Assembly (NCBI RefSeq): GCF_032302195.1
Contig: NZ_CP135275.1
Coordinates: forward strand, 1,550,001 to 1,614,000
DNA: 64,000 nucleotides
Direction of reading: 5' to 3'
Source: Paenibacillus sp. MMS20-IR301
GTDB lineage: Bacteria > Bacillota > Bacilli > Paenibacillales > Paenibacillaceae
Numbering within the stretch: the stretch's first letter is position 1; each line of letters starts with the position of its first letter. The position numbers and the translations under genes are program-made. Below, piece by piece: positions 8,984 to 16,788 of the stretch. A model generated the notes under the pieces. It worked only from the letters and a program-made list of their open reading frames with translations. It ran no database searches and was not told the DNA's origin.

Positions 8984-10522
8984 ATGAAGAATACAGGCAA
9001 ACTGACAGCTGGGCAAATTCTTGGAGGACGTTATGGTATAACCGTTCTTATCGGCACGGGCGGCATGAGCCGTGTCTACCTGGCTGAGGATTTGAGGCTG
9101 CCGGGCAAACGGTGGGCAGTGAAAGAAAGTGTGATTCAGGAAGGCGGATACAGCGCCGGGGCGGTCACAGCGGAGGCGGAGCTGCTGCTGTCGCTGAACC
9201 ATCCGCGGCTGCCGCGGATCGGCGATTTCTTCCCGCCGGACCGGGAGGGCTATTGTTATCTGGTCATGGATTATATCGAAGGGCTGACCCTGCAGCAAGC
9301 TATGGAGGAGCATCCGGCTGCTCTGCCCGGGACAATGCTGCTAAGCTATGCCCGGCAGCTGCTGGAGGTGCTGCAGTACTTGCACAGCCATGAGCCTCCG
9401 GTTATCTACCGTGATCTGAAGCCCGCGAACATTATGCTGAATCAGCAGCATGAGCTGATGCTGATCGACTTCGGGATCGCCCGCAAGCTGAGGAGCGGAG
9501 CGGGCGAGGACACGGAGAAGCTCGGCACCGCGGGCTTCGCTGCCCCGGAGCAGTACGGGGGCGGCCAGAGCAGTCCGCGCTCCGATCTCTATGGGCTGGG
9601 AGCGCTGCTGCTCTATCTGGCTACCGGCGGCAGGTATAGCCGCTGGCAGCCGGGAATGGAACGGAAGCTGCACGGCAGCCTTCCGGACCGCATGATTCCG
9701 GTGATCAGGCGCCTGCTGCGCCATCATCCGGAGGAGCGCTATGCCAGCGCCGCAGAGGTGCTGGCAGCGCTTGCGCCGCTCACGCAGGAAGCGGCGCCGG
9801 CTAAGGCTGCCCATGCCCTGCGGGGACATGGGCAGCCAGCACGGCCGCAGGCCTACCCGTCTCCGCCGGAGACGGCGGTTGCGGCCGTGCTGGGCGTGGC
9901 CCAGGGACTGGGGGCCACGCATACTTCCCTGGCCGTCAGCAGCTGGCTGGCGCGGACCGGCCGTACTGCCTGGGCGGAATGCAGCCCGGGGGCGCAGGCA
10001 TTTAATGCCATTAAGAGCCTCGCTTGCGATGCGGTGGAGCTAAGCGGCATCGCGGGCCAGCGGGAGCAGGAGCAGCCCTTCACCTGGGGCGGCGTGGATT
10101 ACTGGAAGCTGAATCCCGGGGACGGCCTGCCGGAGCGGCCGGATGCGGCATACAGCTTCATCGTCCTGGATCTGGGGACCGGCGGCTATGAAGCGGCGCC
10201 GGCCTTCTTCGCAGGCAGCGATCATCCTATTCTCGTCGCCTCCGGTGCGGAGTGGCGGCTGGAGGAGCTGCTGCACTGGCTGCGCCGGCGCGGGCTTACC
10301 CCGCAGCCGGACTGGACCGTCTGCCTGCCGCTGGCTGAAGCGCAGACAGTGTCGCTGCTGTCCGCACTGCTGGGAGGCGCCGATGTGCGCAGCCTGCCGG
10401 TGCAGCCGGACCCTTTTGCGCCAAAAGGGAAGCTTGTTCAGGCCGTTAAGGAACTGTTCAATCAGCGTGCCGGCAGCCGGTTGTTTGCGAAAAACAATCA
10501 TAAATTTCAGAAAAGAAGCTGA
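8984..10522 (+). CDS. Ser/Thr protein kinase fused to a ParA-like domain
   Basis: A 512-residue soluble protein. Residues 17-270 form a Hanks-type kinase: glycine loop GTGGMSRVY (24-32), Lys47 in AVKE, catalytic YRDLKPAN with Tyr142 in place of the usual His, Asp144 kept, DFG at 162-164 and AAPEQYG. No transmembrane or PASTA segment follows. Instead, residues 298-500 resemble a ParA/MinD/FlhG fold: a Walker-A-like GVAQGLGATHTS (304-315) lacking both lysines, and FIVLDLG around Asp396 in the Walker B position. So the kinase looks active and the second domain looks degenerate. A GGAGG ribosome site precedes the ATG, and a terminator lies upstream, making the gene monocistronic. Targets unknown. 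Confidence 0.85.
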   Translation: MKNTGKLTAGQILGGRYGITVLIGTGGMSRVYLAEDLRLPGKRWAVKESVIQEGGYSAGAVTAEAELLLSLNHPRLPRIGDFFPPDREGYCYLVMDYIEGLTLQQAMEEHPAALPGTMLLSYARQLLEVLQYLHSHEPPVIYRDLKPANIMLNQQHELMLIDFGIARKLRSGAGEDTEKLGTAGFAAPEQYGGGQSSPRSDLYGLGALLLYLATGGRYSRWQPGMERKLHGSLPDRMIPVIRRLLRHHPEERYASAAEVLAALAPLTQEAAPAKAAHALRGHGQPARPQAYPSPPETAVAAVLGVAQGLGATHTSLAVSSWLARTGRTAWAECSPGAQAFNAIKSLACDAVELSGIAGQREQEQPFTWGGVDYWKLNPGDGLPERPDAAYSFIVLDLGTGGYEAAPAFFAGSDHPILVASGAEWRLEELLHWLRRRGLTPQPDWTVCLPLAEAQTVSLLSALLGGADVRSLPVQPDPFAPKGKLVQAVKELFNQRAGSRLFAKNNHKFQKRS

Positions 10523-10592
10523 AATTATTAATTTTCATCACTCATTTTACCTTCTTTAGGCTTAATTACTATTCCGGTGCGGCCTTTAGGTA

Positions 10593-10601
10593 TGCTAGAA
10601 T
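10593..10601 (+). promoter_or_regulatory. Possible extended -10 promoter for the ABC-F gene
   Basis: TG-C-TAGAAT, 66 bases before the ABC-F start. The -35 region is weak. Confidence 0.4.
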
Positions 10602-10667
10602 GGAGCGATGTATGTGTTTATGAATTTTGAAATTTTATATATATAGACAGGAGCTAGCAGAGAAATT

Positions 10668-12224
10668 ATGAGTTTACTTACTGTAGAAGACGTTTCCCAT
10701 AACTTTGGGGACCGGGTATTGTTCAAGGATGTTTCGTTCCGTTTGCTGGACGGGGAGCATGTAGGCATTGTTGGAGCGAATGGCGTAGGCAAATCGACGC
10801 TGATGAATATTTTGACCGGCAAATTATTGAAGGACAGCGGCAAAGTCGAATGGACCCCGCGTGTCCGTTACGGTTATCTGGACCAGCATACACTGCTGAC
10901 AGCAGGCAAAACAGTGCGGGATGTATTACGCGATGCCTTCCTGCCGCTGCTGGAGCTGGAGAAGGAGATGCTGGCAATCACCGATAAGATGGGTGAGGCG
11001 TCTCCGGAGGAGCTGGAGGAGCTGCTGGAGCAGATGGGGGAAATCCAGGAGCAATTAGAGATCGGCGACTTCTATCTGATTGATGTGAAGGTGGAGGAAA
11101 TGGCCAATGGCCTTGGCCTGTCTGTAATCGGGCTGGACCGGGATGTAACCTCTCTGAGCGGGGGGCAGCGGACCAAGGTCCTGCTGGCCAAGCTGCTGCT
11201 GGAGAAACCGAATGTACTGCTGCTCGATGAGCCGACCAACTATCTCGATGTGGAGCATATCGACTGGCTGACGAATTATCTGAAAAATTATCCGTATGCA
11301 TTCATGCTGATCTCCCATGATACGGAATTCATGAATAAAATCGTGGATGTGATCTACCATCTGGAATTCTCCAAGCTGACCCGCTATACGGCGAATTATG
11401 AGAAGTTCCTCGAAATGGCCGGGATGAATAAAGCACAGCATATCGACGCCTACGAGAAGCAGCAGGAGTATATCAAAAAGCAGGAAGACTTCATTCAGCG
11501 CAACAAAGCACGGGCATCAACCTCAGGCCGGGCCAAAAGCCGCGAGAAGCAGCTCGGGCGGATTGAACGGATTGACCGTCCGGAAGAGGCGGTGAAGCCT
11601 TCCTTCAGTTTCAAGGAGAGCCGGGCCAGCGGGAAGACGGTATTTGAGGGTGTTGATTTCGAGATCGGTTATGACCGTCCCCTCTTGCCTGGCAAGCTGA
11701 ATATGATCATTGAACGCGGCGAGAAGATTGCGATTGTCGGTTACAACGGAGTCGGCAAATCGACGCTGCTCAAAACGATCCTTGGCGTAATTCCGACCTT
11801 CAGCGGCAAAACCTTTCTTGGTGATTATCTGAGTTCAGCGTATTTCCAGCAGGAGGTAAAGGCAGAGAATATTACACCGATTGACGATGTATGGAATGAA
11901 TTCTCCGGCCTTACCCAGAATGAGGTGCGCGGACATCTCGCCCGCTGCGGGCTTAAGAACGAGCATATTACCCGTCCGCTCAGCATGCTCAGCGGGGGAG
12001 AGCAGGCCAAGGTGCGCCTGTGCAAGCTTATGATGCGCGAGAGCAACTGGATTTTGTTCGATGAGCCGACGAACCACCTGGATATTGTGGCTAAGGCAGA
12101 GCTCAAACGGGCCTTGCAGGAATATAAAGGTACCATTTTGCTGGTCTCCCATGAGCCGGAGTTTTATGAGGATTGGGTGACCAAGGTGTGGGATGTTGAG
12201 CAGTGGTCGGCTCAAACTGTATAA
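10668..12224 (+). CDS. ABC-F family ATPase (YfmM-like)
   Basis: Ribosome-associated type of ABC protein with two ATPase domains and no membrane segments, 518 residues. First domain: GANGVGKST, LSGGQRTK, LLLDEPTNYLD. Linker with charged helices and ARASTSGRAKSREKQ, the P-site tRNA interaction motif region of ABC-F proteins. Second domain: GYNGVGKST, LSGGEQAK, ILFDEPTNHLD. Length and N-terminus fit B. subtilis YfmM. Likely a translation factor that eases stalled ribosomes; antibiotic protection is possible in the family, but nothing in sequence proves it. Confidence 0.92.
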   Translation: MSLLTVEDVSHNFGDRVLFKDVSFRLLDGEHVGIVGANGVGKSTLMNILTGKLLKDSGKVEWTPRVRYGYLDQHTLLTAGKTVRDVLRDAFLPLLELEKEMLAITDKMGEASPEELEELLEQMGEIQEQLEIGDFYLIDVKVEEMANGLGLSVIGLDRDVTSLSGGQRTKVLLAKLLLEKPNVLLLDEPTNYLDVEHIDWLTNYLKNYPYAFMLISHDTEFMNKIVDVIYHLEFSKLTRYTANYEKFLEMAGMNKAQHIDAYEKQQEYIKKQEDFIQRNKARASTSGRAKSREKQLGRIERIDRPEEAVKPSFSFKESRASGKTVFEGVDFEIGYDRPLLPGKLNMIIERGEKIAIVGYNGVGKSTLLKTILGVIPTFSGKTFLGDYLSSAYFQQEVKAENITPIDDVWNEFSGLTQNEVRGHLARCGLKNEHITRPLSMLSGGEQAKVRLCKLMMRESNWILFDEPTNHLDIVAKAELKRALQEYKGTILLVSHEPEFYEDWVTKVWDVEQWSAQTV

Positions 12225-12246
12225 CTGGGACAGGGGGTTAGGCTAT

Positions 12247-13314
12247 ATGAATCCTGATGGTGACAAAAGAACAGGTGCTGGTTCCGCAAGCCGGGACGGC
12301 AGGTATTCCAGACAGATCCGGTTCACCCCCTTCGGGGCTGCCGGGCAGCAGGGATTAGCACGATCAACTGTACTGGTTGTCGGAATGGGGGCGCTGGGCA
12401 CCGGTATCGCCGAGACGCTGGCGCGCTGCGGGGTAGGCCGGCTCATCCTGGTTGACCGTGATTATGTGGAATGGAGCAATCTGCAGCGCCAGCAGCTGTA
12501 TACCGAAGAGGATGCCAGACAGAGGACCCCTAAGGCGGCTGCAGCCTGGCAGCGGCTGGCGGAGATTAATTCGGAGATAACGATTGAAGCCCATGTGCTG
12601 GACGGGCGTGCGGAGGAGCTGGGCAGCCTGCTGCCAGGGGTTGATCTGATTATGGACGGGACGGACAATTTCGATACCCGGCTCATCATCAATGATCTCG
12701 CACACAAGCACGGTATCCCTTGGATCTACGGGGCGTGTGTAGGAAGCTATGGAGTCACTTATACCATTTTGCCGGGTGAGACCCCCTGCTTGAATTGTCT
12801 GCTGGGTACTGTTCCGCTTGGCGGAGATACCTGTGATACGGCCGGAATTCTGCCCCAGGCTGTGCAGCTGGTAACGGCAAACGGCACTGCGGAAGCGCTC
12901 AAGCTGCTCGGCGGATACCGGGAGAAGCTGCGCGGCAAGCTGCTGACCTTCGATATTTGGCGTAATGAGCAGCAGGAGATCGGGGTGAAGGCGGCGAAAA
13001 AAGTAGACTGTCCTTCCTGTGGCAAGCAGCCTGTGTATCCGTACTTGTCGGCGTCGGGCAGTGAGCGCAGCGATGTACTGTGCGGCCGGGATACTGTGCA
13101 GATTCGTCCAGCCCGGCGCGGGAGCCTTGATCTGCAGGAGACTGCCGCCCGTTTGTCCAGTCTGGGCAGCGGCAAGGTAGAGAGCAATCCTTACCTGGTC
13201 TCATACACAGAGGAACCATACCGTATGGTTGTGTTTGCCGACGGGAGGGCGCTGATTCATGGAACCAGTGATACCGCTGCCGCCCGCAGCTTCTATCACC
13301 GGTATTTCGGATAA
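12247..13314 (+). CDS. ThiF/MoeB-type E1-like adenylyltransferase
   Basis: Predicted ATP-dependent activator of a ThiS/MoaD-type sulfur carrier C-terminus. Of 355 residues, the nucleotide loop is VVGMGALGTGIAETL, followed by LVDRDYVEWSNLQRQ (Arg contact) and DGTDNFDTR. A zinc pair is CLNC and CPSC, and the catalytic cysteine is in GDTCDTAG. A C-terminal tail beyond residue 270 is not rhodanese-like. The ATG at 12247 has a GGGGG ribosome site and lies 22 bases past the ABC-F stop. A carrier protein is not encoded beside it, though moeA lies at the far end of the window. ThiF versus MoeB cannot be decided here. Confidence 0.87.
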   Translation: MNPDGDKRTGAGSASRDGRYSRQIRFTPFGAAGQQGLARSTVLVVGMGALGTGIAETLARCGVGRLILVDRDYVEWSNLQRQQLYTEEDARQRTPKAAAAWQRLAEINSEITIEAHVLDGRAEELGSLLPGVDLIMDGTDNFDTRLIINDLAHKHGIPWIYGACVGSYGVTYTILPGETPCLNCLLGTVPLGGDTCDTAGILPQAVQLVTANGTAEALKLLGGYREKLRGKLLTFDIWRNEQQEIGVKAAKKVDCPSCGKQPVYPYLSASGSERSDVLCGRDTVQIRPARRGSLDLQETAARLSSLGSGKVESNPYLVSYTEEPYRMVVFADGRALIHGTSDTAAARSFYHRYFG

Positions 13315-13330
13315 AGAAGGAGCGAGAACA

Positions 13331-13633
13331 TTGAAGAATGGAACGATACGGCATATGGCCGTCTTTACACTGAAGGCTGCCCCGGATTCTGCGGAAGCCG
13401 CCGCTTTTCTGCGCGATGGAGCGGAGATTCTCAGCAATATTCCGGTAGTGATGAACTTCGAGGTGCTGCGCCAGGTCAGTGCCAAATGTGAATTCCAGTA
13501 CGGCTTCTCCATGGAATTTGCCGATCAGGCGGCTTATGACGCCTATAATGCTCATCCTGACCACCAGGCATTTGTCGAGAAGCGCTGGGAAACTGAGGTT
13601 GCCGCTTTCCAGGAGATAGATTTCGTGAATTAA
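13331..13633 (+). CDS. Dabb-family (stress-responsive A/B barrel) protein
   Basis: A 100-residue ferredoxin-like alpha/beta-barrel protein: N-terminal TIRHMAVFTLK, central EFQYGFSMEF and the terminal YNAHPDHQAFV, the recurring Dabb signature. The start is TTG 13331 with GAAGGAG eight bases upstream, 16 bases after the adenylyltransferase stop, so they are likely co-transcribed. Members dimerise and bind small molecules or act in stress responses; a specific role is unknown. Confidence 0.82.
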   Translation: MKNGTIRHMAVFTLKAAPDSAEAAAFLRDGAEILSNIPVVMNFEVLRQVSAKCEFQYGFSMEFADQAAYDAYNAHPDHQAFVEKRWETEVAAFQEIDFVN

Positions 13634-13666
13634 TTCTGCTTTTGCCCTATCTAGAGTACAGTACAC

Positions 13667-13697
13667 AAAGAGACCATCCGGAAGGAATGGTCTCTTT
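13667..13697. terminator. Hairpin terminator after the Dabb gene
   Basis: Perfect 11-bp stem AAAGAGACCAT (13667-13677) with ATGGTCTCTTT (13687-13697). The A and T ends let it work on either strand. Confidence 0.85.
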
Positions 13698-13768
13698 GCT
13701 TTGCGGGAATCCTAGGCTCATCTGCGGCGGCACAGCCGGTGCAAGGCGAACATGCGGGGGAATCCATA

Positions 13769-14527
13769 ATGAATGAACTTATCGCTTGGTATGCTCCAGG
13801 TCTGCCCCCGGGTGAGCAGGAATCTGCGGAGGACCGGAGGAGCCGGGAAGCCGGATATTCTGAAGTTGAAGCAGCGCTCCGTGATCTGGGGATGAAGACA
13901 GCCATAAGCGAAGATGTAGAGGAGCTGCGTCTGCTGCTGTCCGGTACAGAACCTGTACTGCTGCTTGCAGAGCTGTGTGATCCGGGCGGCTGGCCAGGCT
14001 GGAGTGTTGTTGCGGATATTAGGAATCACGGAGGAATTCTGCCGGTGATGGTGCTCTCTGCAGCTTCAGAAGAGCAGCAGGGTGCGGCGGCTGTATCCGC
14101 TTTTGATGCCGGAGGGAATGAATATATGTCGCTGCCTGTGCATACCGGAGAATTCAAATGCAGAGTGCTCAATCTGCTCAAGCTGACCGGGCGCCGCAGA
14201 GGACTGGCCTCGCTGCTCAAAGTAGACGGCCTGATCCTGGATCCCAGCCGCCGGCAGGTCAGCCGGGACGGGAACGAGCTGAAGATGACCCCCAAGGAAT
14301 TTGATCTGCTGTATTATCTGGCGGTGAATCTGGGTGAAATCTGTTCACGCAGCGAAATACTGAAGCAGGTATGGGGGTACCAATTCCACGCAGACACCAA
14401 TGTGGTCGATGTATATATCCGCCATATCCGCATGAAGGTGGACAAGGGCCACCGGAACAAGCTCATTCATACGATACGCGGAACCGGTTATGTGCTGCGG
14501 GCGCCGGAGAACGGCGCCAACTGCTGA
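13769..14527 (+). CDS. Response regulator with degenerate receiver and OmpR-type DNA-binding domain
   Basis: A 252-residue transcription factor. The C-terminal 100 residues are a clear winged helix of the OmpR/PhoB type (LKMTPKEFDLLYYLA, VWGYQFHADTNVVDVYIRHIRMK, IRGTGYVL). The N-terminal receiver is degenerate: the phospho-acceptor position reads LLLAELCDP, with Glu68 where Asp is expected, and the conserved Lys is lost (NEYMSLPV). It therefore probably does not depend on a histidine kinase, and none is adjacent. The start is ATG 13769 behind GCGGGGGAA; an upstream GTG at 13739 lacks a good ribosome site. Gene set apart by the terminator before it. Confidence 0.87.
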   Translation: MNELIAWYAPGLPPGEQESAEDRRSREAGYSEVEAALRDLGMKTAISEDVEELRLLLSGTEPVLLLAELCDPGGWPGWSVVADIRNHGGILPVMVLSAASEEQQGAAAVSAFDAGGNEYMSLPVHTGEFKCRVLNLLKLTGRRRGLASLLKVDGLILDPSRRQVSRDGNELKMTPKEFDLLYYLAVNLGEICSRSEILKQVWGYQFHADTNVVDVYIRHIRMKVDKGHRNKLIHTIRGTGYVLRAPENGANC

Positions 14528-14555
14528 AGATGAGATTCAGCACACTAAGCAAAGT

Positions 14556-15095
14556 CTACAGTACGCGGCGGGCCTTCAGGTAGGTTCTTTTCCAGTTTCC
14601 GGAGTTGAGATCTGAAATCGTTACACCCGGTGAACCGTAGGTGTGAAGAATCTTGCCGTTCCCTGCATATACAGCCACATGGGTTACATTCTTGCCGGTA
14701 GCCCGGCTTCCGCTGGAGAAGAACAGCAAATCGCCCGGACGCAGATTGGCTTTGCTTACGGCCGTGCCGACTTTGGACTGGGCTACGGATGTACGCGGCA
14801 GATTAACGCCATATTTGCTGAAGATATATTTTGTAAATGAAGAACAGTCAAAGTATCTGGTAGTTGAAGTGGATGCGCCGAACTGATACCGCGTACCCAG
14901 ATATTTTTTGCCGAAGCTGACAATGCTTGTACCGGTTGAGGAAGCTGATACAGAGGCAGCAGCGGCAGAGTCAGCTGATACAGATGCTGCGGCAGCAGGG
15001 GCAGTGCCCGCTCCGGTTGACATTAGTGTGCCGAGACCGATTGAAGTGCAGATCCCGACGGCAAGTGCTTGCTTAAACCATTGATGCTTATTCAT
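14556..15095 (-). CDS. Secreted NlpC/P60 peptidoglycan hydrolase
   Basis: Predicted gamma-D-glutamyl-diamino acid endopeptidase acting on wall peptides outside the cell. The 179-residue product has a signal peptide (KQALAVGICTSIGLGTLM, with an Ala-rich cleavage region), a low-complexity Ala/Ser linker to residue 55, then a compact NlpC/P60 domain: Cys84 in YFDCSSF, His139 in THVAVYAG and His151 as the third polar residue. No LysM or SH3 wall-binding domain is present. A GGGAGG ribosome site precedes the ATG. Its 3' end converges on the response regulator gene. Confidence 0.92.
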   Translation of the reverse strand: MNKHQWFKQALAVGICTSIGLGTLMSTGAGTAPAAAASVSADSAAAASVSASSTGTSIVSFGKKYLGTRYQFGASTSTTRYFDCSSFTKYIFSKYGVNLPRTSVAQSKVGTAVSKANLRPGDLLFFSSGSRATGKNVTHVAVYAGNGKILHTYGSPGVTISDLNSGNWKRTYLKARRVL

Positions 15096-15150
15096 GTAGT
15101 AATACCTCCCAGGTTTGTATCTATCTTTCTAGTGTCCTTCTCTGATTCGT

Positions 15151-15159
15151 AGTATAGCA
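15151..15159 (-). promoter_or_regulatory. Possible extended -10 promoter for the NlpC/P60 gene
   Basis: On the minus strand TG-C-TATACT lies about 55 bases before the start codon. The -35 is poor. The rest of 15160-15283 is AT-rich with a G-rich tract and no other feature I can name. Confidence 0.4.
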
Positions 15160-15283
15160 GGTAATTTATATCCTAAATTCTGGGGGGGAGGGGCGGAAGT
15201 CAAGCTGGGACTGGAATGAAAGCGTTTTATTAAAAAATCATTAAAAGTTACAAAAAATTAATATTTAAGCTTAATATTCATTA

Positions 15284-15328
15284 TAAAAAGCCGGGAATCC
15301 CTTGTCTGTCAAGGGAAATCCCGGCTTT
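15284..15328 (-). terminator. Terminator of thiN
   Basis: On the minus strand a long stem, AAAGCCGGGA with TCCCGGCTTT and inner TTCCCTTG/CAAGGGAT arms, ends in a T run. It lies 49 bases beyond the thiN stop. Confidence 0.9.
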
Positions 15329-15376
15329 ACATATTTGAAACAAAGGTTACAGCGATGTCTCCAAATCCCTATGTAA

Positions 15377-16018
15377 TCAGTCCTTGCTCTGGATAATCAG
15401 CAGCAGTCCGCTCTCAATAGTCACAGTTCCGGGACTAGTCAGCAGCACATTGCTAACAGCCAGGGACTGTCCCAGCTTCAGGGTGGCATTGGTGAGCGGA
15501 TACTGGAAGCCCTGCAGCGTAATTCCTGTAACCTCCGGCGTCAGGGGCAGTAAGGATACATAAGTGAATCCCCGTTCCTCTACAACCGCCTGGGAGCCGG
15601 TGAGTGTAATATAGTTATGCTCGTCCATAATCGAGCACGCAACCTGCCGCTGCTGGGCCCGGGTCATCATCTGGATGCTGGCCAGTGTGTGATCCATACG
15701 TGTGCCGGTTACCCCCAGAAACAGGATGGACTCAGGCCGGGTGTCCAGCGCAAGATCCAGAGCCATCTCCGAATCGGTCAGATCCTTGTATACCGGATCA
15801 CAGGTGATAGTCTTTGTTGCGCCAGCCTCAATCCGCTGCAGGTCCTCCGCAGAGACGGAATCGAAATCGCCTACGGCTATGTCGGGCTTAATCCCGTGCT
15901 GGATCAGGAACAGAGCCCCCCGGTCGGCACCGATAATATAATCTTCTTCATCTAATAGGCTCAAAAAATCAGGTGACAGTCCGCCGCCTGCAAAGATGAC
16001 AACACGTCCTGTTGGCAA
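15377..16018 (-). CDS. thiN: Thiamine pyrophosphokinase
   Basis: Transfers pyrophosphate from ATP to thiamine to make the cofactor TPP, which the nearby pyruvate dehydrogenase needs. The 213-residue protein has VVIFAGGGLSPDF, ADRGALFLI and VGDFDSV near the N-terminus, TDSEMALDLAL, and GTRMDHTLA, all characteristic of ThiN. I choose the TTG at 16018, eight bases after AAGGAGG; a longer reading frame to 16132 would run across the promoter at 16061-16089. The resulting length matches B. subtilis ThiN (214). Divergent from the phosphatase gene. Confidence 0.94.
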   Translation of the reverse strand: MPTGRVVIFAGGGLSPDFLSLLDEEDYIIGADRGALFLIQHGIKPDIAVGDFDSVSAEDLQRIEAGATKTITCDPVYKDLTDSEMALDLALDTRPESILFLGVTGTRMDHTLASIQMMTRAQQRQVACSIMDEHNYITLTGSQAVVEERGFTYVSLLPLTPEVTGITLQGFQYPLTNATLKLGQSLAVSNVLLTSPGTVTIESGLLLIIQSKD

Positions 16019-16060
16019 TCCAATCTCCTCCTTGCTGCAATTAATACAGTCATCCTGAAC

Positions 16061-16089
16061 AGTATAATGCAGTTTGAAAAGTTGTACAA
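16061..16089 (-). promoter_or_regulatory. Sigma-A promoter for thiN
   Basis: On the minus strand TTGTAC, 17 bases, TATACT. Predicted transcription start is about 36 bases before the TTG start codon. The -35 overlaps that of the opposite promoter. Confidence 0.75.
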
Positions 16090-16110
16090 TTGCTGCACGG
16101 ACGCTAAAAT
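16082..16110 (+). promoter_or_regulatory. Sigma-A promoter for the LMW phosphatase
   Basis: TTGTAC (16082-16087), 17 bases, TAAAAT (16105-16110). The palindrome TTGTACAA (16082-16089) serves as -35 on both strands. Confidence 0.7.
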
Positions 16111-16173
16111 AAAGAGAGTACGTCTGCCGCACGTAGCTGTCAGAAAGTAAGAGGCACTAACTATCACTAGGAG

Positions 16174-16656
16174 GTGGGAGCGATCGTAAACGTATTATTC
16201 GTCTGTCTGGGCAACATTTGCCGTTCCCCGATGGCTGAGGCTGTTCTGCGCCATAAGGTTGCACAGCAGCAATTGTCCGGGCAGATTACAGTGGATTCGG
16301 CCGGAACCGGAGACTGGCATATCGGCAAGCTGCCGCATGAGGGAACCCGGCGCATTCTGGATTTGCACGGAATCAGTTATCTGGATATGATGGCGCGGCT
16401 GGTCAGCGGTGATGATTTTGACAAATTTCAATATATAGTCTGTATGGATCAGTCTAATGGAGTTAATGTGCGCAAGCTTCCCGGAGGCGATAAACGGGAG
16501 CTGATGTATTTCATGGATCTTCTGCCTGAGGAGGAACTGCGTGAAGTGCCGGATCCTTATTTCACGGGGAATTTCGAACAGGTCTATGATCTGATCAATG
16601 CCGGCTGCGATGTGCTGCTTGACCGGATCAGAAGCGAGAAACTTCAGCAGGCCTAA
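16174..16656 (+). CDS. Low-molecular-weight protein-tyrosine/arginine phosphatase
   Basis: Cysteine-dependent phosphatase of the LMW-PTP fold, 160 residues. The P-loop is CLGNICRS just after the N-terminus, and the general-acid loop is VPDPYF. The only ordinary in-frame start is GTG 16174, but this overlaps the ribosome site AGGAGG (16169-16174); an ATC at 16183 sits eight bases after it, so the real start is uncertain. An in-frame TAG lies just upstream, ruling out a longer form. B. subtilis relatives are YfkJ, YwlE and YwlE-like arginine phosphatases; the substrate is not decided. Confidence 0.9.
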   Translation: MGAIVNVLFVCLGNICRSPMAEAVLRHKVAQQQLSGQITVDSAGTGDWHIGKLPHEGTRRILDLHGISYLDMMARLVSGDDFDKFQYIVCMDQSNGVNVRKLPGGDKRELMYFMDLLPEEELREVPDPYFTGNFEQVYDLINAGCDVLLDRIRSEKLQQA

Positions 16657-16788
16657 TCTGCTGCAGGAGTTGGAGGCCGTCCTTGCATGACAAGGGCGGG
16701 CATAGCCCGCCGTAATATGAAAACGCACACACCTGCTATACATACATAAGTTCGGAAGATGTTCACTTTTAAGGCCGGTTTGGCTGTT

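Noticed and set aside
16019..16132. N-terminal extension of thiN
   Set aside because: It would contain the thiN promoter; TTG 16018 has AAGGAGG and gives the usual family length.
16695..16711. Terminator between the phosphatase and the esterase
   Set aside because: GGCGGGC/GCCCGCC is a stable stem, but neither strand has a T run.
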